The notes beneath the pieces were generated by a model. The model did no database searches. It was not told the origin of the DNA and was given only the letters and a program-made list of their open reading frames with translations. DNA of 50,169 nucleotides from an uncultured Eubacterium sp. Its GTDB lineage: Bacteria > Bacillota > Clostridia > Lachnospirales > Lachnospiraceae. The DNA is taken from assembly GCA_910577225.1 (NCBI GenBank), contig CAJTMV010000033.1:1-50169 (forward strand), in the 5' to 3' direction. This document shows positions 44,177-50,169 of this stretch, piece after piece (the first letter of the stretch is position 1; every line of letters begins with the position of its first letter). Both the position numbers and the translations under genes were made by a program.

Positions 44177-47100
44177 ACCTTTGAAAAAAGAAGAGGAACT
44201 CCGAAAGGAATTTCATGAGGACAGCAGGATGGTAGGCGATCAGGTCGCGGAGTTTTTGCACCTCGTTTATCCTTCGTACCTTGTAGATCAATCCGATATG
44301 GAATCTTTGCTCGATGACGAAAGTACGTTGCGCCTGGAGAGTATGACGTTCTTTCGAATCAGTAGTTGTACAGCTGATTATGCAGATAAAGTGTTTGAAA
44401 GTGTAAACGAACGTTTTGAAAAGTTGTTTACCGCATTCTATTCTATTGATATTCCGATTGCATATGGATTAGTAAGTTCCGAGGGTGTTACAAATCTTGT
44501 GATTGGTGTGTATCAAAGCGGCGGCGTTGGTTCCGTTAAGACAATGATGCAGGGAATGCTGTCCGGAATAGAATTGAAGGAAATAAAGCCTTCCTTTCAG
44601 TGTAATCATAGAGAGGTAAGCCATGGGATTTTGTCGGGCATTCCCGCTCTTTTTTTGAATGGGAAGAAACAAAACTTCAGCTTATCTTCCATTATGCGGA
44701 GTCTGAATGGACAAGAGTATGTTCTTTTGTTTCTTGCAAAGCCTGTAAAGCAGGATATTATTTTTCAGGATATTTCTAAATTAATATCTGTAAGAGACAG
44801 AGCTTTTGCTGTAAGTAAAAGGAATGTTGCGAGGTCGTGCAATTATTCGGAAACGAATTCCCGGACCAATTCGGTCAATGACAGCCAAAACAATGTAGCT
44901 GCTCAGGCAGTCGGCGGCGCTGGAGCGGCAGTCGGTGCAGCGGTGGGCGCTTTGGCAGGTACATTCCTGGCGCCGGGCCTTGGAACCGTTGCAGGTACCA
45001 CTCTTGGAGGTGCGGTTGGCGGCGGATTGGGAACCGTTATTGGGAATATTGCTGGAAAAGGAAAATCGCATGCGGAAGGTTACAGCGAGTCAGTTTCAAG
45101 GGCGATCACTGAGGGGAAAACAGTTGCGGGAGACATTCAGAATGGGTTTGCAATAGAGTTGATGAACTATGCAGATAGTGCAATCGAAAGACTAAAAGGC
45201 GGACAAAACAACGGCATCTGGCAAACTGCTATCGTATATTCCGCGGGATCTGAGGCCGCCCGAAATATGATTCGAGCCTGTTTAAGCGGTGAACTATCAA
45301 AAATCGATGCAAAGAAGCTCCCGATGATTGCCTTTGAACCTGAAAAATCGGGTGACGATTTCGTGAGAATACCTGATTTTTTGGAGAACGATCAGCCAAA
45401 TGCGTTATGCTCTTATTTGAATTCGGCTGAATTAGGGTTATTGTGTACGGTTCCGACAGAGAGCGTACCTGACTTTGAACTTCGTTTGGAAAAAAAATTT
45501 TCATTAGTGGCCAGTCGGGCCAAAGACGACAATATAAAAATCGGTAGTGTAGTCGATGGCAGGCGTATTTTGGATCACATGCCATTTGCACTTAGTGCGC
45601 GTGATTTAAATAAGCATACTTTCGTTTGTGGAATTACTGGAAGTGGAAAAACAACAACGGTAAAGAAAATTCTTGTTGAAGCAAAGAAACCGTTTCTTGT
45701 TATTGAGTCTGCTAAAAAAGAATATAGAAATATTGTGGTTGATACAGAGGTTTATACTTTGGGAAAACCTGAAATTCATGCGCCTCACATGAATCCATTT
45801 TATATTTTACCAGGTGTAAGCCCACAGGTACATATCGACTATTTAAAGGATTTGTTTCAGGCTTCATTTTCTTTTTATGGTCCAATGACATATATCCTGG
45901 AAAAATGTCTTCATGCCGTTTATCAAAATAAAGGATGGAATCTTACTTTAGGATGTCATCCGATGCTGGCAAATTACAAAAGCCCGATAGATTTCTTTAA
46001 TATTGAATATACAAAGAAACAGTATTCCAATGAGTCGCACAAATTTCTGTTTCCAACCATGCAGGAGCTGAAAGATGAAATAGCAAGATATATAAATGAA
46101 GAATTAAATTATGATGGAGAAGTTGCAGGAAATGTAAAAACTGCAATGAAAGTAAGACTTGAAAATCTTTGTGTCGGAGCGAAAGGATATACGTTTAATA
46201 CAAGTGAGATGATAGATTTTGACCAATTGCTTAAAAAAAATGTTGTCTTTGAATTAGAAGGATTCGCAGACGATTCTGATAAAGCGTTTAGCGTAGGCTT
46301 GTTAGTAATCTTTATAAACGAATATCGTCAGGTCAAAAGGGAGATTAGCGGCAATCAGGAAATGGGGCTTCAGCATTTATTGGTTATCGAGGAAGCGCAT
46401 CGTCTTTTGAAAAATGTCGATACAGAACGATCGACGGAATCAGAAGGAAATCCGAAAGGAAAGGCAGTTGAGCATTTTACGAATATGATTGCGGAAATGC
46501 GCTCTTATGGACAGGGTGTAATCGTTGCCGAACAGATTCCTGTAAAACTTGCGCCGGATGTGATTAAAAATTCTTCGACAAAAATAGTCCAGAGAATTGT
46601 TTCGGTTGACGACCAGCGGGTGATTGCGAATACAATCGGTGTTGCTAAGAAAGATGCAATGCAGCTGGGTACGCTGGAAACGGGTTATGCTTATTGTCAT
46701 AAGGAAGGAATGGTTCTTCCGGCGCCGGTTAAGATATCGGATTATTTTATGGATGAGGATGGAAACCGTCAGGATTTGGATGTGTTTGTCAGTGACGAGC
46801 AGTTGTATAATAGTCAGTCGGACAGATTCGATGAAATCAATCTTAGCATGGTTCGAAGTTTCTTTGGCGGTAATCAGCAGATGAAGCGAATGGTGATAGG
46901 ATTTATCAATTCAATAATGATTGAAGACGAAAAAAATTGTGAGGCAGCGTGCGCTGCAATCATGAAATATGCTGCAGATGAAATCAAACGAAACGATATT
47001 CAGCTTACTTTCATGAATGACTTATATAGGGTAAGCGCCGCATACCTGACGGAAAACATAATAACGATGATGGTCAGAGGAATATATAAAACAAAAAAAC

Positions 47101-47366
47101 TCCCGAACGATGCTTTTGTAAATCTGCTGAAAGAAACATTGTATGCGCCTAAAAATGAAAATATAAGGAAAATCAGGCGTACGTTACAAGATTTATATGA
47201 AAAGGATTTGGCAGGATATGCGAAAATAAATGTGGCGGCATTAGTAAAGAGAAGTTTAAAGAAGAATACAGACATTCGATCGACGATTCAGGAATATTTT
47301 GTTGCGGCGTCTGACAATACGGTAAACAATATAGCAGAAATGGCGAAGGGAGGGCGGCTGGTTTGA
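44163..47366 (+). CDS. HerA/VirB4-like ATPase with glycine-zipper segment (DUF87 type)
   Basis: The 1067-residue protein has an N-terminal unknown region, a glycine/alanine-rich segment at about 247-299 (VGGAGAAVGAAVGALAGTF, GTTLGGAVGGGLGTVIGNI) that could span or bind membrane, and a HerA/FtsK-type ATPase core: Walker A CGITGSGKTTTVKK near 489-500 and Walker B HLLVIEEAHRLL near 740, with a VAEQIPVKLAPDVIKNSSTK segment typical of DUF87 proteins. Such ATPases pump DNA or proteins or assemble with nucleases. I take ATG 44163 (GAGG before it) over 44124. It overlaps the toxin-like gene by four bases. Confidence 0.85.
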   Translation: MNQNEPLKKEEELRKEFHEDSRMVGDQVAEFLHLVYPSYLVDQSDMESLLDDESTLRLESMTFFRISSCTADYADKVFESVNERFEKLFTAFYSIDIPIAYGLVSSEGVTNLVIGVYQSGGVGSVKTMMQGMLSGIELKEIKPSFQCNHREVSHGILSGIPALFLNGKKQNFSLSSIMRSLNGQEYVLLFLAKPVKQDIIFQDISKLISVRDRAFAVSKRNVARSCNYSETNSRTNSVNDSQNNVAAQAVGGAGAAVGAAVGALAGTFLAPGLGTVAGTTLGGAVGGGLGTVIGNIAGKGKSHAEGYSESVSRAITEGKTVAGDIQNGFAIELMNYADSAIERLKGGQNNGIWQTAIVYSAGSEAARNMIRACLSGELSKIDAKKLPMIAFEPEKSGDDFVRIPDFLENDQPNALCSYLNSAELGLLCTVPTESVPDFELRLEKKFSLVASRAKDDNIKIGSVVDGRRILDHMPFALSARDLNKHTFVCGITGSGKTTTVKKILVEAKKPFLVIESAKKEYRNIVVDTEVYTLGKPEIHAPHMNPFYILPGVSPQVHIDYLKDLFQASFSFYGPMTYILEKCLHAVYQNKGWNLTLGCHPMLANYKSPIDFFNIEYTKKQYSNESHKFLFPTMQELKDEIARYINEELNYDGEVAGNVKTAMKVRLENLCVGAKGYTFNTSEMIDFDQLLKKNVVFELEGFADDSDKAFSVGLLVIFINEYRQVKREISGNQEMGLQHLLVIEEAHRLLKNVDTERSTESEGNPKGKAVEHFTNMIAEMRSYGQGVIVAEQIPVKLAPDVIKNSSTKIVQRIVSVDDQRVIANTIGVAKKDAMQLGTLETGYAYCHKEGMVLPAPVKISDYFMDEDGNRQDLDVFVSDEQLYNSQSDRFDEINLSMVRSFFGGNQQMKRMVIGFINSIMIEDEKNCEAACAAIMKYAADEIKRNDIQLTFMNDLYRVSAAYLTENIITMMVRGIYKTKKLPNDAFVNLLKETLYAPKNENIRKIRRTLQDLYEKDLAGYAKINVAALVKRSLKKNTDIRSTIQEYFVAASDNTVNNIAEMAKGGRLV

Positions 47367-48073
47367 CAGAAGGAGTACAGCCAGAGAAAAAAGAATGGAA
47401 CATTCAGTTTGACGAGACACCAGAAGTAAAGAGGCGCCATGATTTGGATGAATACGGAAAAGGGCATGTCGTGGAACCGCCTGACGTTGTATTTATTGAG
47501 CGGATGTCTCGTACTGCTCTTATCGAACAATGTTCTGCAATAAATGCAGAAACTAAAAATAAAGAGGTAAATCGTGGAACTGAAACAGAAGAAACCAGAA
47601 CAGAAGGGCTAACCAACGAAGAAAAAGTAAAAATAAAAGAAGAAACGGGGTGGTCAGACGAGATCATAGAAAATATAAAAAACATGAAACAGTATGATAT
47701 ACTGAAGAATGCCGGGCTGATGGAAGTTGAAATAAATGGAAGAACATGCCTGATTAAGGAAAATTTTAATCCTGATTATACAGACGAGGATGGCATATCA
47801 AACAGGGATCGGATTGCCAGAGGGCTGGCGCCATTGGACAGTAAAACCGGTAAGCCGGCGGAACTTCATCATCTGGGACAGAAAGCCGATTCACCTCTTG
47901 TTGAGCTGACTGAAGAAGAGCATAGAACTGGCGAATATGAAGATGGTAAAAAAAATCAAAGTTTGTGGCATGATCATACGATTGCAACAGAAGTACATGG
48001 GGAAGGAAACGCATGGGATCAGGAAAGAAAAACCTATTGGAAAGTAAGATTAAAAAACTACAAGGAGCAATGA
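47363..48073 (+). CDS. LHH-type HNH/endonuclease VII superfamily nuclease (toxin-like)
   Basis: The 236-residue protein has an N-terminal region WNIQFDETPEVKRRHDLDEY, a Lys/Glu-rich linker, and a C-terminal nuclease: SNRDRIARGLAPLDSKTGKP, AELHHLGQK (LHH near 167-169), LTEEEHRTGE and LWHDHTIATEVHGEGNAW. This is the LHH family found at the C-terminus of polymorphic toxins; the His residues should bind metal and cut DNA or RNA. The TTG start follows GGGAGGGCGGCTGG and overlaps the ATPase stop, so synthesis is coupled. No signal peptide or WXG motif is seen. Confidence 0.85.
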   Translation: MTEGVQPEKKEWNIQFDETPEVKRRHDLDEYGKGHVVEPPDVVFIERMSRTALIEQCSAINAETKNKEVNRGTETEETRTEGLTNEEKVKIKEETGWSDEIIENIKNMKQYDILKNAGLMEVEINGRTCLIKENFNPDYTDEDGISNRDRIARGLAPLDSKTGKPAELHHLGQKADSPLVELTEEEHRTGEYEDGKKNQSLWHDHTIATEVHGEGNAWDQERKTYWKVRLKNYKEQ

Positions 48074-48076
48074 TAA

Positions 48077-48475
48077 ATGAGCAGGATAACTGAAATTGTA
48101 AATACGCTCCCGCAATTGCTGCCATTAAAACCAGCGACTGCGGTGCAGATTACAGATGCGGAAATTCAGTTAAGAGTTAGCTTTGCAGACGAATATAAAG
48201 ATTATCTGGCTAATTTTGGAGCTGTTATGGCAGATGGGATAGAATTGACAGGGATTGCAAAAGCAGAGTATCGGAATGTTGTTTCAGTGACCAAAAAGGA
48301 GAGAGCGCTGAATCCGAATATTCCGAACACATTATATGTTGTGGAAGATACGCATATGGATGGAATCATTATTTGGCAGGATGCCCAGGGTTTTATTTAC
48401 AAGAGCCATCCGGGATCAGAACCCTGCAAGGTAGCAGAGTCATTCGCAGATTACCTCTTATCTGTAAGAAAATAG
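48077..48475 (+). CDS. SMI1/KNR4 (SUKH) immunity-like protein
   Basis: The 132-residue protein fits SUKH: QITDAEIQLRVSFADEYKDYLANFG at the start, then IPNTLYVVEDTHMDGIIIWQ, DAQGFIYKSHPGSEPCKVAE and SFADYLLSVRK. It begins three bases after the LHH nuclease gene with AAGGAG before it. SUKH proteins are the commonest immunity partners of nuclease toxins including LHH types, so it should neutralise the upstream nuclease. Confidence 0.88.
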   Translation: MSRITEIVNTLPQLLPLKPATAVQITDAEIQLRVSFADEYKDYLANFGAVMADGIELTGIAKAEYRNVVSVTKKERALNPNIPNTLYVVEDTHMDGIIIWQDAQGFIYKSHPGSEPCKVAESFADYLLSVRK

Positions 48476-48481
48476 TTTTGA

Positions 48482-48760
48482 CAGGAGCTTCGCTCTGGCA
48501 TAGATCGGCTGGCGGCACTGGTGGAAACACAGACGGGAAACAGACCTTATGTACCTGCTGCCCGTTCCCTTATCTGCCGGCAGCTTTCCGGCTGTCCCTG
48601 TGGACGGGAACGCACATGTAAGCGGCGAACTATTTTTCAGCGTCCAAACACTCTCCGACTTCGTGCTTTGAAGTCTGGAGGGATTTTTTTATGTCCTTTT
48701 TTCGGCCAGCTATCTGTCTGCTCCTATTTTAAAGGTTCCATACCGCTGCAAACTAAATGA
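48482..48760 (+). pseudogene. Open frame without start: possible gene fragment with Cys cluster
   Basis: After the SUKH stop a frame reads ELRSGIDRLAALVETQTGNR, PYVPAARSLICRQLSGCPCG, RERTCKRRTIFQRPNTLR and beyond into a terminator. The first 50 residues look protein-like, with C-x6-C-x-C-x5-C. It has only an internal ATG at 48521. It may be the end of a displaced gene; family unknown. Confidence 0.3.
48649..48690 (+). terminator. Rho-independent terminator of the dynamin-nuclease operon
   Basis: ACTCTCCGACTTC pairs with GAAGTCTGGAGGG, six-base loop, followed by seven T. Confidence 0.85.
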
Positions 48761-48868
48761 CAATGCCTCCTGAAAAATTACGTATGCGATAAGTTTCTTT
48801 TCTGAAATTTCCCAGAATTTAATATAGTAATAAATACTATATGTCCAGGAAATCAATTCTTCAAAATA

Positions 48869-48897
48869 TTGACATTAATACAATATATTGTTATAAT
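48869..48897 (+). promoter_or_regulatory. Perfect consensus promoter with palindromic spacer
   Basis: TTGACA (48869-48874), 17 bases, TATAAT (48892-48897). The spacer contains the palindrome CAATATATTG (48881-48890), and GTTTAAAC follows at about 48904-48911 near the start site. Both could be repressor sites. The rest of 48691-48868 shows no ORF or RNA. Confidence 0.8.
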
Positions 48898-48955
48898 TAT
48901 AAACGTTTAAACCGTATTAAAAAATCAGATAAAGAATACAGAAACGGAGTGTGTG

Positions 48956-50011
48956 ATGGAACTTCACGAATTAAAAATAGGTAAAAAAACAGCGCGTATA
49001 CCAATCATTCAGGGAGGGATGGGCGTCGGTGTCAGCCGGTCGAAGCTGGCCGGAGCAGTAGCGAAAGAAGGCGGTGTAGGGATCATTTCCTCTGCACAGA
49101 TCGGGTATGACGAACCAGACTTTGAAACGGATGTCTGCGGCTGCAATCTTCGGGCCATTGAAAAGCATGTAGCACTTGCAAAGCAGCAGGCTGACGGCGG
49201 ACTGGTCGGCGTCAATGTTATGGTTGCCCTGCAGCATTACGAGGATCACGTAAAAGCGGCTGTCCGGGCAGGAGCAGATCTGGTGGTCTGCGGCGCAGGA
49301 CTTCCGGTCGATCTTCCCAGACTTGTGCAGAATGCAGATACGGCAATCGCACCAATCGTATCTACCAAAAAAGCAGCTTCGGTACTTTTACGCATGTGGG
49401 ACAAAAAGTACCAGCGAACCGCGGATCTGCTTATTGTGGAAGGACCGAAAGCCGGCGGACATCTTGGATTTTCCAAAGAGCAGTTGGCGCAGATCGCCGA
49501 CGCCAGCTACGATCAGGAGATTCAGGCGATTATTCGTGAAAAAAGGATCTATGAGCAAAAGTACGGCAGATCGATTCCGGTAGTCGTCGGAGGAGGAATC
49601 TTTGACCGCACGGACATCGAACATGTCATGGCGCTTGGCGCGGACGGCGTACAGATGGCGACCCGCTTTGTCGCGACGAAAGAATGCGACGCTTCGCCGG
49701 CTTACAAGCAGGCGTACATACAGGCAAAGGAAGAGGACATCGTAATAATCAAAAGTCCGGTTGGCATGCCGGGCAGAGCCATTCGCAATGCGTGGCTGGA
49801 AAACGTGCAGCAGGGAAACGCTCTGGTGCAAAAATGTCTGCATTGTATAAAAAACTGCAATCCGAAGGAAATACCTTATTGTATCACACAGGCTCTGATC
49901 CATGCCGTAAACGGAAATCTGGACCAGGGGCTTATCTTTTGCGGAACAAATGCGGGCAGGATCAAAGAGCTGACGACAGTTTCAGAGCTGCTGCGTGAGC
50001 TGACGGCATAA
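48956..50011 (+). CDS. Nitronate monooxygenase / FabK-like FMN enzyme
   Basis: The 351-residue TIM-barrel flavoprotein has the family segments PIIQGGMGVGVS, the glycine-rich VCGAGLPVDLP, EGPKAGGHLGFS, VVVGGGIFDRTD and GVQMATRFVATKECDAS, which hold FMN. FabK-type enoyl-ACP reductases share this fold, but the C-terminal cysteine motif KCLHCIKNCNP and length are more like clostridial nitronate monooxygenases of unknown substrate. ATG 48956 lies seven bases after GGAG. It is transcribed from its own strong promoter. Beyond the stop to 50169 I see nothing recognisable. Confidence 0.88.
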   Translation: MELHELKIGKKTARIPIIQGGMGVGVSRSKLAGAVAKEGGVGIISSAQIGYDEPDFETDVCGCNLRAIEKHVALAKQQADGGLVGVNVMVALQHYEDHVKAAVRAGADLVVCGAGLPVDLPRLVQNADTAIAPIVSTKKAASVLLRMWDKKYQRTADLLIVEGPKAGGHLGFSKEQLAQIADASYDQEIQAIIREKRIYEQKYGRSIPVVVGGGIFDRTDIEHVMALGADGVQMATRFVATKECDASPAYKQAYIQAKEEDIVIIKSPVGMPGRAIRNAWLENVQQGNALVQKCLHCIKNCNPKEIPYCITQALIHAVNGNLDQGLIFCGTNAGRIKELTTVSELLRELTA

Positions 50012-50169
50012 TTTGGCGGCAGGTTTGATGGATGCAAATTAAATGATGTGGGGGCTTTTACATGGCTGCGCGGACGTGTGCATGACAGCCGGACGGGGTT
50101 CTGGAGCGGACAGCATGGGACTGAGCGGACAAGGGCAACGCTGCGGTGAACTAATCGCTAACTCCGACT

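Noticed and set aside
48595..48640. tRNA gene in the GC-rich stretch after the SUKH gene
   Set aside because: No cloverleaf can be drawn; the pairing GCCGGCAGC/GCTTTCCGGC is short, with no T-loop GTTCGA sequence.

Overview
The window looks like chromosome of a Gram-positive anaerobe of the Lachnospiraceae/Clostridia type. Supporting signs are AGGAGG ribosome sites, TTGACA/TATAAT promoters, a clostridial-type 6S RNA, an RsgI-like anti-sigma gene, a SpoIID-domain protein, ATP-type PEP carboxykinase, and the adjacent TIGR03960 radical-SAM and TIGR03936 (DUF2344) genes. No rRNA, tRNA or CRISPR array was seen.

Region 1 (1-11.85 kb) is accessory. It starts with the tail of an FtsX-type ABC permease and its ATPase. 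A five-gene cassette follows (2302-9544): ABC ATPase, large FtsX permease, secreted serine hydrolase, OmpR-type regulator and histidine kinase. Its composition differs from the rest of the window, as if transferred. Next come decayed coding fragments, a MazF-type toxin-antitoxin pair flanked by two copies of a ~120-bp promoter-plus-terminator element, an XRE repressor facing a small membrane ORF, and an IS3-family relic.

Region 2 (11.85-25.2 kb) is mostly metabolic: a sugar-binding lipoprotein, a LysR regulator divergent from leuCD, an unusual protein with two AP2-like domains, thrC, a CheY/CheX-like pair, citrate synthase, pckA and 6S RNA. Region 3 (25.3-41.0 kb) holds a SpoIID-domain protein, YihY, a SUKH protein behind a sigma-28-like promoter, a chemoreceptor, radical-SAM/DUF2344/EamA genes, a regulator plus nucleotide-sugar epimerase, a sigma/RsgI-like pair, two small ORFs, a MATE pump and a flavin reductase.

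Region 4 (41.4-48.5 kb) is the most unusual locus: a tightly overlapping operon of a dynamin-like GTPase, a two-helix membrane protein, a HerA/VirB4-like ATPase with a glycine-zipper segment, a C-terminal LHH nuclease and a SUKH immunity-like protein. It reads as a membrane-associated toxin or conflict system. A 147-bp MITE with terminal inverted repeats and 8-bp target duplications lies just upstream, and a second copy follows pckA. The window ends with a nitronate monooxygenase-like gene behind a perfect consensus promoter; I see no gene in 50012-50169.
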